A DNA stretch of 64,000 bases from Cercophora sp. LCS_1 (taxonomy: Eukaryota > Ascomycota > Sordariomycetes > Sordariales > Lasiosphaeriaceae), in the NCBI GenBank assembly GCA_036250225.1, contig JAPZLL010000037.1, positions 300,712-364,711 on the forward strand. Reading direction: 5' to 3'. This document shows, one piece after another, positions 46,251 to 56,437 of this stretch. The first letter of the stretch is position 1; every line of letters starts with the position of its first letter. The notes beneath the pieces were generated by a model. The model worked only from the letters and a program-made list of their open reading frames with translations, was not told the DNA's origin and searched no databases. Both the position numbers and the translations under genes were made by a program.

Positions 46251-47530
46251 ATGTCGTCGCAGGACGATGGGGCCGCCAATCTGGGGCCGCAAATGGTGGT
46301 GACCAACTGGGCGCTTGACCTTGTGTGTGGTGTATTTCTGGGGCTGCGCGTCTACTGCAAGCTCAGTCGGCGGCGAAAGTTGTGGTGGGACGATCACTTT
46401 CTGATTGCGTCGTGGGTAAGTCTTTTTTTTTCTCCGATCAGTTTCCATCTTTCGAGTTTCTTCCTCCCGGTTTCGATCTTCCGGATTACTTTTGGCTTTC
46501 TTCCTTCCGTTTTTTTTTCCCGCGACGGACCACCGCGTCGGGCCCACCAAGCCCGGCCCGGCCCGGCCCGGCCTAGACCCACCGCCGATCTTTACCACAA
46601 ATCTCCCGGAGACTCCGAACTGACCATTCAAAGATAACCCTCATAATCTCAACCGCCGCAACAACCGTGTCCGCCTCGCACGGCTTCGGCCGCCACCGCG
46701 TGACCCTCTCCAAAGAAGCAATAACAGCAACGACGCTCCTCCAAAACATCTCGTCCACCTTCTCCATCACCGCGTCGGCCTGGTCCAAAACCTCGTTCGC
46801 CCTGACCATGCTCCGCCTCGTCGAGCCCCCAACCACGTACCTAATCTGGTTCGCCATCATCACCATCAACGCAACCAAGGCAGCGAGCGGAACCGTCGCA
46901 TGGATATCGTGCACCCCGCTTCACAAGGCGTGGTTGCCCTACAGCGAGGGGACATGCTGGGACAAACGCTCTGTGGCGTATTATAACCTGTTCAGCGGTG
47001 TGTACAGCGGGGTAATGGACTTGTTGCTCGCGTTGTTACCGTGGAGAATCATCATGGGTATGCGCATGCGCTGGAGAGAGAGAGCGGGCATAGCGGTGGC
47101 GTTGAGTCTGGGTGTCTTTGCGGCGGTCACGGCTTTTATCAAGTGTAGTCGGATACCGACCATGTTTGGGGGGGATTTCACGTATGAGGGTGTCAGTCTT
47201 GTGACGTGGGGTGCCGCAGAGACGGCGACGACGATTATGGCGGCGAGCATACCGATGCTGCGGGTGTTGGTTTGTGAGGCGACGCGCTCGGAAGAAGAGA
47301 GGTGGAGGAAGAGGGTTGGGTTTGTGGTGGAGATGGAGGGGAATAAGATAATCCCCCTGCCGGTGGATGATGAGGTTGAGCTGAGGGAGCTTGGAGATGG
47401 GAAACGGTATGTGAATGATCATGCTTTCGGACACCGAAAAGGGTTTGGGAATGGAGAGTCGACGGATACGGTACAGGTCATCGGAGACGGAAACTTGGAC
47501 AAGGGACAAAGGATTTACCGTGTGTTATGA
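46251..47530 (+). CDS. Rhodopsin-like (PTH11-related) seven-helix membrane protein
   Basis: Two exons, 46251-46415 and 46634-47530, give 353 residues. The 218-nt intron has GTAAGT and CTGACC near the acceptor, and contains a GGCCC pentamer array. Splicing joins LWWDDHFLIASW to ITLIISTAATTVSASHGFGR, a signature of the fungal rhodopsin/SAT5-like family of 7-TM proteins (Pfam rhodopsin_fungal). Further landmarks are LLQNISSTFSITASAWSKTS FAL, WISCTPLHKAW and the Cys-Trp pair (TCWDKRSVAYYNLFSGVYSG), then WRIIMGMRMRWRERAGIAVA. The C-terminal 90 residues are cytosolic. Members include PTH11-type receptors of plant-pathogenic fungi, but this protein lacks a CFEM domain, so a signalling role is inferred only from the fold. 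Confidence 0.88.
46551..46572 (+). repeat. GGCCC pentamer array in the receptor-gene intron
   Basis: About four copies of GCCCG in a row (CCCGGCCCGGCCCGGCCCGG). It is a GC-only simple repeat able to form hairpins, inside the 218-nt intron. Confidence 0.7.
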
Positions 47531-47757
47531 TGGTTAGGTACATGAGCGAGGAGTTCGGAGTTTGAGTCTTTCTGAAAAAATGCACTCTTCTAGGAGCCGA
47601 GGTTCAATGGACTACTTTCACTGTCGTCATCGGCTTGAGCGGGGTTGTGCGGGGTGTTTGTCAACGTAAGCAGCTGACATCAGGTTCGTTGGGCTCCTTT
47701 GATCCGACATCATCGACATTCTCGACACACATAGTAACTAACCGCCAGAACTGAAAC

Positions 47758-48656
47758 ATGCCACCGCCCGGCGCAAATCTCAGGTGTGTTACCTGCACAC
47801 CCTCTCAGCAGCAGCTGATGTTGTTAGTCTCCCCGAACTCGCAGCCAAACTTGTTGCCGACGGACCCGTCAAGCATGAACGTGCAAATCGTCGGGTGAGG
47901 GCTCAATTTGGCGGCCAATGGGTTTTCGACACTCTCGATGCCGTATTCGTCTGGGAGCATCCATACTGTAAGTTCTCCCCGCTGTTAGGGCTTGTCTAAT
48001 ACGATCAGTTCCATATTTTTATGTTCCTGTAGAAGCCATATTTCGATCGCCAGGCACAGTCTATACCGAGGGCCGCGATCCCAACGTCGGCTTTTGGGAG
48101 GGTTCCAAGGAAGTCGCGGATCGCCGAATCAAGTTTGTCTCTTTCACCAGAGGGGCATTGGATGGTTTGGCCAAAATTCCACACTTGGAAGTTGGCGAGT
48201 TTTCCCCTGGATATTACAGAGAGTCGGGCTGACTGGGCAGAATGGTTTGTCGAAGACGAAAAGATCCTTGGCACACACCCAAAGGACCCATACAAACGCA
48301 TCGACTGCTACTCCAGTGAGCGAGAAGTGCGGATCGAGATCGACGGTGTTGTCGTTGCCCGTAGTCGGAACAATGTGTTCCTACACGAAACAGGTTTGAG
48401 AGCGCGATACTATCTCCCGCCCACGTCCATCAGCACGGAGAATGGGGTTCTACTTGTTTCCAGCGACACATCGACATTATGTCCATACAAAGGACAAGCG
48501 AGCTATTACCATCTTGAAGTCAAGGGAAAGAGACTGGAAGATGCCATCTGGTATTACAAGTACCCAACCAACGAGTCGCTGCAGATTCAGAACAGGATTT
48601 GTTTCTACAACGAGAGGGTTGATGTTTTTGTTGATGGGCGCAAGGAGGAAAAGTAG
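47758..48656 (+). pseudogene. DUF427 protein gene with a frameshift
   Basis: Exons 47758-47783, 47828-47967 and 48009 onward join in phase. Introns are 44 and 41 nt, with GCTGATG and CTAATA branch sites. They give MPPPGANLS...RVRAQFGGQWVFDTLDAVFVWEHPY, then FPYFYVPVEAIF, the first DUF427 (NTP_transf_9-like beta-fold) module. After KIPHLEVGEFS the frame runs into a stop. The frame that continues the family (DITESRADWAEWFVEDEKI ... second DUF427 module, DCYSSEREVRIEIDGVV and RYYLPPTSI) lies one base away. A CCCC run at 48204-48207 is the obvious slip site: three C would give a single reading frame to 48656. Either a one-base insertion inactivates the gene or it is a homopolymer sequencing error. 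Confidence 0.75.
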
Positions 48657-49635
48657 GGAACACCAAGAAGTTGAAACGGCTGTTGATCTGTGATAGAGGG
48701 GCTTGCCCAACATTCCAAGGCATAAAAAATACTCTACCGGCCCTTGAGATTTAATCCACAGTCCTGAATGTTTTGTAGTTGTGCCTGCTATAAATAGAGC
48801 TCTATTTTTCACGCACGTGATTTTTGTTTCAACACACTGCACCCATACATAACCCTGGCCCTACAGCAACACTACTGATCCTATATATTACATATATCGG
48901 CCTCTATTCCTTTTTAAAGGGCATCAATAATTATAAATCGGTGTATTTGGAATTTTAAACATGCATTGGATTCAGGAGAAAACACATCGACAATTTCAAT
49001 ACCATGCGGGCAGTGTAGTGGTGGTGGTATTCTGAAGTCATACGCGGGCTAAGATTATGCGTGGGAACGGTGTGTTAGAAATGGAAATGAGGTGTGCGAA
49101 AACCCAGCTCTCATTAAGTGCTCAACTGGGCCCAAAACATGGCGCGTTTCTTGGCTAACAGAGAAAGACGCTACCTACAGAATCTGATACCAGGCTGTCC
49201 CTTTCTCCATTTATCTTCCAGATATGACTCCTTCGGTCTCTCTTCTCCCTTGTGTCTACGCCGATAGGTATAACATCAATTATACCACCCTAAAATCGAC
49301 GCCACGAATTCCCTTTTCCTTCGAAGAAGCTGAGCAGCTGCCGCCTTAGGCTGATACAGACTGAACCGGACTGAGCGAGGGGGGGATGCTCTGAGCTGCC
49401 TCGGCTATAGTTGCCACGGTCTAAAATGGCCGTGGAGTTGCAAGGACCCAGTTTTGGGTCCTCGCATTACCACCACTATCTCCTCCAACACTTAGCCGCG
49501 TTTTCCTTTACTCAAACGACAGAGAAAAATACCTGCCATCTTTACACTGTCTCTGATCCCTTTTGTTGGTCGGCGTGCCTGCCCAGGCGACCAGCTGGCG
49601 TTGCATCAGCTTCGAGTAAGTATCACTGTTCTTCA
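48657..49635. other. Intergenic region
   Basis: No gene seen. Confidence 0.4.
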
Positions 49636-50404
49636 ATGATCACAATGCCCGCAAGTGTCAAGGCAATCCAGTTCATTATCGTTGCGCTCGGGATTGCAGC
49701 CTCGATCGGTTACAAGTTCGACTCCAACTTCCGCCAGTGCGCAGGCTGCTCGGCGACGGCACAACAAGTCCGTGGGTTGGTGATACCCCCTTGTCCGCCC
49801 CGAACCGCGCATTCTTCCACGAGCAAAGAATCTAGATGCCCCCGGAGGGCTACGCAACGGACGGCTCGTTCAGGGCGCCGCTCAGCATCACGATGGCTGG
49901 GTGGGCAAACTGCAGCGGTGCCTTTGACGCTCTCGAGAATGGATCCGTGATCTCGCGAGTTGTCGTGCTAGTTGCAAATGTGATGGCCATTACCAAGTGG
50001 TCGGCTGTAGTGATTGCCGCTGCAAGCGACAACCCCCCATGCCAAGGCACTAGCAGGCCCTGGGAATCTGTTGCTTCATGGTCGGATCAGGGGAATTGGA
50101 CACGGGTGGAGGGTAGCCTAGGCTGGATCAGCGGGGGTGGTTCGCGAGCCGTGGTTGACTACCGCATTCTCAAGCCAGGACAGGTTCGGATTCAGTTGGC
50201 AGAGGTAGGGCCATGGCTGGATGGCGCTTCCGGCACCGAAGCCAGGAGAGTAATAACTTGACTCACGCACGAAATTCGCGATGCCTCGTTGCAATGGGGT
50301 CCTGCTCTCACCTGGCAGATGAACGCGGCGACAGCCCGCGGTTTCTGTCGTTCAGTCCGGCAATCACCAACGAGGACGCCCAACGGCTCGGGCCCGGACG
50401 TTAG
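49636..50404 (+). pseudogene. Doubtful secreted-protein locus
   Basis: Two adjacent frames look protein-like but no clean gene model joins them. The first starts at ATG 49636 or 49645 (MPASVKAIQFIIVALGIAAS, a signal peptide) followed by a Cys-rich bit (FRQCAGCSATAQQ). The second (49836-50261) carries GSFRAPLSITMAGWANCSGA and VVLVANVMAITKWSAVVIAA. It continues upstream in its frame only past a TAG just before 49836. A GTCCGT...CTAG intron of 68 nt would link them in phase, but the donor is poor and no branch site is visible. The 3' end may be spliced again near 50253 to reach the stop at 50404. It could be a decaying secreted protein gene. Family unknown. Confidence 0.3.
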
Positions 50405-50823
50405 CTCGGCATGGACTGCCGCAGCAATACCACTCAAGGTGGAGTCGTAACGCGCTTTGCGAGGGCAACGACAAGGGTCGGATGCTAGTGGCGGTTCTTA
50501 TGTGGTGATAAAAACGAAAAATGTCGCTGGTCTTACGGGGCCGAGGAGGGCCGTTCTCAACCCTAAACCATCCTCGTCTGAGCGCCTGGGAAGAGGTAGT
50601 ATCGGGAGTGTCAGCCGGTGGGTCAAGGTTCGTTCAAGGCATCTACATAGCCGAACGTCAAAGGGATCAAATGGTGAATCCTTCGCCAGCCTCAAGGTGG
50701 AGCCGCCATCCGCAAACGACAAGACCTGAACCATGCTGCTCACGGGACTTCGGGGCTGGGTTGATGGCAGTGGCAGGGTATAAAGTCGCTGCTGTCTACC
50801 AGTCTTTATGCTGGTCAAGATAG

Positions 50824-50869
<46 letters not shown>

Positions 50870-50913
50870 CGCACGCACTTCCGTCAGCCTCGGGTCTTTG
50901 CAAGTCTACCAAG
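50405..50913. other. Intergenic region with a trinucleotide microsatellite
   Basis: No gene seen. It ends in the ATC repeat just before the secreted-protein gene. Confidence 0.45.
50824..50868 (+). repeat. (ATC)15 microsatellite
   Basis: Fifteen perfect ATC units in the presumed 5' leader of the gene starting at 50914, ending 45 bases before its ATG. Confidence 0.95.
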
Positions 50914-51595
50914 ATGCTTTTCGCAAACCAAGTCGTCTTCCTCGTGTCCGCCCTCGCGGCAACTGCCTTTGCTGTAAGAACCAATCCCTTCTCCTTCCCG
51001 TACTAGCCAAGTAGAACCCTGCTGACGCCATCATCAGAACCCCGTGCCAGAGAGTGGCATTGTCCCCCGCAACGTCGTCGACCTGGAATGGGCCATCCAG
51101 CCGTTCGCCGACCGGGAGGAGTACGTCAACGTGACCGGCACCGTCGAGCAGGTGATTGCCGAGGTCAGCAAGATCAACCCCAACTTCGAGAAGGAGGTGC
51201 TGGCGGCAGGCCAAAGCAAGTTTGACGAGGGCCTGGCCGAACACCAGCAGCTCTCGAAACGCTGGTCCCACCTGTCCTCCTATTGCGGCGGGCCGTGGAA
51301 TTCGTGCAGCTCGTTTCGCATCTACCAGGGGGTGTTGTACCTCCTCGGCCTGAGCGGGCAGCCCGGCATGGGACCTGGTTTTGGCACCTGCGCGCGAGTC
51401 AGCTGCTCGTACAACTCGGCCATCTGGTGGTGCAATGACAATCTCGTTTCCTGGACCCTAAGCGGTTGGTCCGACATTGCGTGGCCCGCCTACTATATCG
51501 AGGAGAACTGCGTCGACTCCACCGGCGAGTGGACAAAGGGGCAGTACTTTACCACGGACAACTGGAACGTCATCGTACGTGGCGATTCCTGCTGA
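50914..51595 (+). CDS. Secreted cysteine-containing protein, unknown function
   Basis: Two exons, 50914-50973 and 51038-51595, give 205 residues. The 64-nt intron has GCTGAC. Exon 1 encodes the signal peptide (MLFANQVVFLVSALAATAFA), so the intron separates it from the mature protein, a common arrangement. A pro-like region of about 80 residues ends in a dibasic KR (QLSKRWSHL), a possible Kex2 site. The mature domain of about 110 residues has eight cysteines and the motif GTCARVSCSYNSAIWWCNDN, a pattern I associate with a widespread group of fungal secreted proteins of unknown role. It is a candidate effector or antagonist protein, but nothing shows its activity. Confidence 0.82.
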
Positions 51596-52217
51596 CCGTT
51601 GGGCGGCGGTATCGTATGATAGATGAACGTATAGGAAGCCCTATGTATCTACTGCAACAACTTCTCAGCCGGTCTCTTGAACAACGGCAGCCGCCCTGTG
51701 ACGATAGTGACCCCTCCCTCAACATTACGTGTGAAAACTCGGTATTGGTTCCTAAATCGTATCGTTCGTGTCCCAGTCGTATGTTGCAATCCATCCCTTT
51801 CAATGTATCGAGTGGTTGCAAAGGAAATCCTTGGTTCAGTACTGAGCAGCCATTCAAGGGTGTAGAAGAATTATGGAGAGTGGAGGGTGTACTGCTCGAT
51901 TGGAGTTGTCCAAATTCGTGACAGCCGAACACTGAAGCGTTCGGAGTCAAACGCTCGCCTATCTTGCTGGAGGTGCTGATGATTGGCCGGCTCGCAAGCA
52001 TGAGCCTCCCGCACCATGCATGCAAGGTCCTCACCACACACCAACGGGTTCGTCCGCTCGTTACGGGCGGATTTGTCATCCCGCAAGGCGGACGCCTTCC
52101 CTTTCTGGCATCGCGGCTCACTTATAAGACCTCACAGCACCAAAAAGCGCTCACTCTCAGAAGGGTCGTTCCTCAAGAAACCCAGAAACAGGTTTCGGTC
52201 TCACCCAAGAGCTCAAA
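51596..52217. other. Intergenic region
   Basis: No gene seen. It holds the promoter of the MDR gene. Confidence 0.4.
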
Positions 52218-53297
52218 ATGTCCTCGGACGTCGAAGCCCACCCATCCCTCTACCTCCCGCCCTCCGGCACCCCGACCATCACCCCATCCCCTCGTTACGA
52301 ACCCTCACCCTCTCAAACCCTCATCCGCACCCTCTACTCAGCCATCAACCCCGGCGACCTCCGCCACTTCCACATGGGCATGTCCACCTTCATCATGGGC
52401 TACGATTTCATCGGCACCGTCATCACGCCCTCCTCCACCTCTTCCTACCAACCAGGCGACATCCTCCTCGGCATGACCAAACCCGGCCATCAACGTCCTC
52501 TCTACACCGGCGCTCATCAAGCATACATCCTCCTCGAAGACGACCGGTCGTTCGTTTGGAAATGTCCTGCAGACTTGGACCACATAAAAGCAGTGAGGAT
52601 TACTAGCTCCGTGCTGACAGCTTCTGATGCATTATTCAATATCCTGGGCTTTGGTTTCAAACAGGCCGGTGTGGATGGTGATGATGCCACTGGTGAACCG
52701 TTATTGATATGGGGCGGGGCTGGGAGTGTGGGATGGGCGACTGTACAATTGGCGAGGGAGGCGGGGTTTTCTCCTATTTTGGTTGTTGCTGGTGAGAGAA
52801 ACCATGAGGTTTTGAAGGAGGCGGGTGCGACGATGTGTTTCGGGTATGGAGAGGACGTTGCTGATCGGATCAGACAGACGGTGAGCGAGATGGGGGTGAA
52901 CTTGAGGGCCGTGGTTGATGCGGTGGGTGTCGGCTTGGGGATTTTTGAGCCTGGAGACAACAAAGTGGTGTATGAAAAGAGTAGTCCGGCACTGGCGAAG
53001 CGATGTTTGAGTGGGGAGGAGAAGAGATTGGCGTGTGTGTTGCCCGTGTTGCAGGATTCCGACTGGACGTTTGCGTTGTATTCGCGTCGGCATGATGAGG
53101 AGCAGGTGCGGGAGTATCCGGGGTGGGCTGAGAGACAGGAGAGGGTGGTTAGCTGGGTGTTGAAACATCATCAGAGATGGAAGGCCTGGGAGGGGGTCAA
53201 GATCGTGACGAGGGCCGAGGAGGCGAGAGAAGCCGTCATTGGGGCATTTGAGGGAACGTTGCAGGACAAGGTGGTCATACAACATCCGATGCAGTGA
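52218..53297 (+). CDS. MDR-family enoyl reductase / zinc-independent alcohol dehydrogenase-like protein
   Basis: A single exon of 359 residues with ATG in good context (AAAATGTCC). The N-terminal catalytic domain has SAINPGDLRHF and YDFIGTVI. The Rossmann part has WGGAGSVGWATVQLAREAGF near residue 165 and an NADPH-type loop (LVVAGERNHEVLKEAGATMC). No zinc-ligand set (GHE, four Cys) is present, so it belongs to the zinc-independent MDR branch that includes trans-acting enoyl reductases of polyketide pathways (LovC/ApdC type) and quinone reductases. The central segment EKSSPALAKRCLSGEEKRLA and the C-terminal VKIVTRAEEAREAV agree with that group. No polyketide synthase is present in the window, so the partner is unknown. 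Confidence 0.85.
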   Translation: MSSDVEAHPSLYLPPSGTPTITPSPRYEPSPSQTLIRTLYSAINPGDLRHFHMGMSTFIMGYDFIGTVITPSSTSSYQPGDILLGMTKPGHQRPLYTGAHQAYILLEDDRSFVWKCPADLDHIKAVRITSSVLTASDALFNILGFGFKQAGVDGDDATGEPLLIWGGAGSVGWATVQLAREAGFSPILVVAGERNHEVLKEAGATMCFGYGEDVADRIRQTVSEMGVNLRAVVDAVGVGLGIFEPGDNKVVYEKSSPALAKRCLSGEEKRLACVLPVLQDSDWTFALYSRRHDEEQVREYPGWAERQERVVSWVLKHHQRWKAWEGVKIVTRAEEAREAVIGAFEGTLQDKVVIQHPMQ

Positions 53298-54063
53298 TGT
53301 TCTAGTGATTTCTTTCAATACTGGCTTGACAACGGACACTTTGTTCCTGAATTTGTGGCAACCACTCTGGTATAGTGCTCCTTTCGATATTAAAAACTGT
53401 GGGGAAACGTCATTTAATCTGTACCGTGACCGATTCCCCACGATCCGGGTTTGATCCGGGTTCGCTTGGCTCTATTTCCAGCGAGCTGAATATTGCCGGC
53501 CAGAGATCGCCCCGACGACTGCCCGTTTGGAAAGCTGTGGTTGTAGTACCAAAGACTGTCTCAGCACACTTTGACGGTGCACTTTAGACACATCGTGGCT
53601 TTCCAGTGCAACCGGTAACAATGTCTCCGAGTTCCTGGCTTGGCACAGTGTTATGACAACATCTTGTCTGCAATGACAACATGGCGTTGTTTTCAGCTGC
53701 TAACGGAAATGCAGCATAATTTCTATGAAGACTCCGATAGGCTCGTGTGGTAGTGGTTGAGACACGGATGTCGACTGCCGATGAAAAGTCCCGAGACTGT
53801 TTCGGCGGCCTCAGTCAAAACACTCAAATGCCAGACGTCATTGTTATCGTGAACCAGTTTCGTGAATCAAAGTTGAGCTTCAGATGAGATCGAGGGGGCA
53901 AGGAGAAGAAGAGGAGTTTGAGGCATGGATTATGTATAAAAAGCGAAAGATATCCTGCTCTCGTCATCTCACTCTCAGCATCAGCATCACCTTCAGCATC
54001 GCCTTAAATCTTCACACAGCAGCTTCACATCCAAACAACAGCCTCTTACACCTCTTCGCCAAC
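53298..54063. other. Intergenic region, hydrophobin promoter
   Basis: No gene seen. A duplicated GATCCGGGTT is present at 53441-53462. The hydrophobin TATA box is at the right end. Confidence 0.45.
53935..53941 (+). promoter_or_regulatory. TATA-like box of the hydrophobin gene
   Basis: TATAAAA lies 129 bases before ATG 54064, followed by a pyrimidine-rich leader. Confidence 0.5.
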
Positions 54064-54575
54064 ATGAAGTTCACCGCAGCTCTCGTCGCCTTCTTTGCCA
54101 CGGCAGTCATGGCCGCGCCCACCGGTGGAGGGACTGGCGAAGGTTCCGGTGGTTGTGGCACTCCCAGCTGCCCCGGTAGTGGTTCCGGTGGCTCCGGTGG
54201 CTCCGGAAGCAACCCCGGCGGTCCCGGTGCCGGCAGCGGTGGTGGTGGTGGCGGTGCTGCCTACGACCCATGCTCCGGTCTCTATGACAGTGCCCAGTGC
54301 TGCGCTACCGATGTTCTCGGCGTTGCCAATCTTGACTGCGGTTCTCGTAAGTCATGATCCTGTGTGAAAGGAATTACAATGCTGATTAGACAGCCCCGTC
54401 GGCCCCAACCTCTGCTGCTAGCTTCAGCTCCATTTGTGCAGGAATCGGCCAGCGTGCCCGTTGCTGTGTCATCCCGGCGGTAAGTGTCAAACTCATGCTT
54501 GTGAACTGCCACTGACAGTAAGAACAGCTGGACCAGGGCATTCTCTGCCAGACTCCTGTTGGCGTTGCCCCGTAA
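54064..54575 (+). CDS. Class II hydrophobin
   Basis: Three exons, 54064-54346, 54394-54479 and 54528-54575, give 138 residues; the introns are 47 and 48 nt. In intron 1 frame and family both require the acceptor GACAG rather than the earlier TTAG. A signal peptide (MKFTAALVAFFATAVMAAP) is followed by a Gly/Ser-rich segment of about 45 residues with two additional cysteines (GGCGTPSC). The hydrophobin core then has all eight cysteines in class II spacing: DPC, SAQCC, NLDC, SSIC, ARCC, ILC. The core includes FSSICAGIGQRARCCVIPAL, typical of class II. Such proteins coat hyphae or spores and lower water surface tension. The Gly/Ser linker with an extra cysteine pair is unusual and may give additional flexibility or cross-linking. 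Confidence 0.93.
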
Positions 54576-54751
54576 GGACGACGCAAGGATCGCCGAGATG
54601 TTGTCGCTTGAATCTGTCACGAAGGAGAGGTGGTTCAAGACCTTGACCACAGCCAATAATACATATCTCTGCCCGGATAAGAGTGAAATGCTATAACAAG
54701 TCCCTCCATGTTTATTCATTTTCATGTTCTGTTTTGTAACTCGTGTGTGTT

Positions 54752-55833
54752 TCAAACCCTCCTAACCTCAACCACCTCCTCCGAACTCCCCGAACTCCCA
54801 CTCTCCTCATCTTCCAAGTCTGGAAAGTCCTCACTCACATCCTCCAGCAACTCGACATTATGCCACGGATTGGCCCACGTATACCAAACATGTCCCAACA
54901 ACCCACTCACCAACACAAGCGGCACCAATGCCCCTCTTGAAACCCCATCCCCTTGTCCCGTCCCATTCCACACAGCAACCAGCTCAATCCCCACAATAAC
55001 CACCCCATACACACTCAAATCCCACACCGTCTTGACAAACTGCAGCGCACCCATCCAGACATAAACCTCGCCGCGTCCCTCCAACCTCTTTTTGATCTTT
55101 TCCAGCCTCCGCGCGCCCTTACGTATCCATCTAGGTCTCCATCCCCCAAAATCGGCCCATATCTCCATCACCATCCCAATGAGCAGAAACACAGAAATGA
55201 TGATATTCGCGGCAATGAACAACGGGGATTGCAGATCAACTTTTGCAAAGGCAAACCCCCATAACGGCTCGGGACAGGTGCGCTTGACGGGTTCGCTGAA
55301 GAAGAACATGTTCCAGCTTGTCACGGCAATACCCTGCAGGAGGAAGAGTCGTTGGAAGAGGATGGTGTGGCGCACGCGGGGCCAGGCGGAGGGATCGTGG
55401 AGGGGCGAGCACATTGTCAATAACCTTTACACCAACATTCGTCAGCCAGCTTCTCAGACCTCTAAGGGGAGGGAGGTTGATATCGATATCGATAAGGGTA
55501 CCTTAGGGGGCTGAGTGGGAGCTGAAAGTGAAGGAATCGGGGAGAGAGGTGGACATTGAGGGAGACGAACCGCCATATGTAAATCGGAACGAGCGTGAAA
55601 TACGGCGCCGAGATGAGCAAGTACGAAATGTACCCCGTAAGCGGAGACAGCGTGTTGTTACCCGAGGCGATAGTGGTCGATAAAAACAGGCCGGTCGTGA
55701 AGAGAAACAGCGTGAACCGCAGTGGTGGCACCTCCGATTTGCGCACGTAGGCCGTTAACGGCACGCCCGCCCATAGCAGATAAAACGCGATGCGGGTTGT
55801 GAGGGGCGGGATCGCATCGTTGCTGCATGACAT
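54752..55833 (-). CDS. Multi-pass membrane protein of unknown function
   Basis: Two exons, 55833-55571 and 55424-54752, give 311 residues. The 146-nt intron has GTTCGT and GCTGAC; the donor is unusual, but it alone restores frame and gives YIWRLLTMCSPLHDPSAWPR. About seven hydrophobic segments are visible, for example TRIAFYLLWAGVPLTAYV, GYISYLLISAPYFTLVPIYI and SPLFIAANIIISVFLLIGMV. The C-terminal tail is acidic (LEDVSEDFPDLEDEESGSSG). Size and topology recall integral-membrane terpene cyclase-like or transporter-like proteins, but I see no diagnostic motif and make no functional call. The gene converges with the hydrophobin. Confidence 0.72.
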
Positions 55834-56437
55834 TGTATCTGCGGTGAAATGAGTGTTTGTTTGGTGTTGAGAGATACCAGACGCGGTGATGAGGTGAGGT
55901 GAGCGAGTGAGTAACGCCCAATGGGAGAAAGTGGGGATGGTCACATCCAACGGGAGTCCCTGAATTGGTCTGGCCAGGCTTCCCGTGCGTGAGACGGCAC
56001 CCCGAATTGGACACCCGGGTCTTGGAGGCTGGGCATTAAATGCGGCATTATTACCCCTCTCCCTTGCGTTGCGTTCCCGCGTCCAGTGAGTCCTCCCACC
56101 ACTTGAATGGTCGGCTTATCCCCACCGATAACGACACGCGTCTTGGTAAACAACATCGTGTGGAGGGGTGTTGACGTGTTCCTGTGCTGGGTGAGTAAAG
56201 CCGTCTTTTGAGCTACTGGCCTTCAGTCTTCTTTTCGCTGTTCATTTCTTAGTCGTCGTTCAGACAGCCCATAGAAAGTCCTAAAACGGCGAATCACGTC
56301 ATTTGACAACATGCGTGCGTCCACAAAAATGTCTTGGGTATACGCTAAGCCCTACACGAGGGGCATCATCCATCCACCAATGAAAACGAGGGTATCAACA
56401 CCTAAACAAACTAACATCAAACAACCCGCACCTAACA
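55834..56437. other. Intergenic region
   Basis: No gene seen. It contains the promoter of the membrane-protein gene and the 3' end of the urea transporter gene. Confidence 0.4.
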
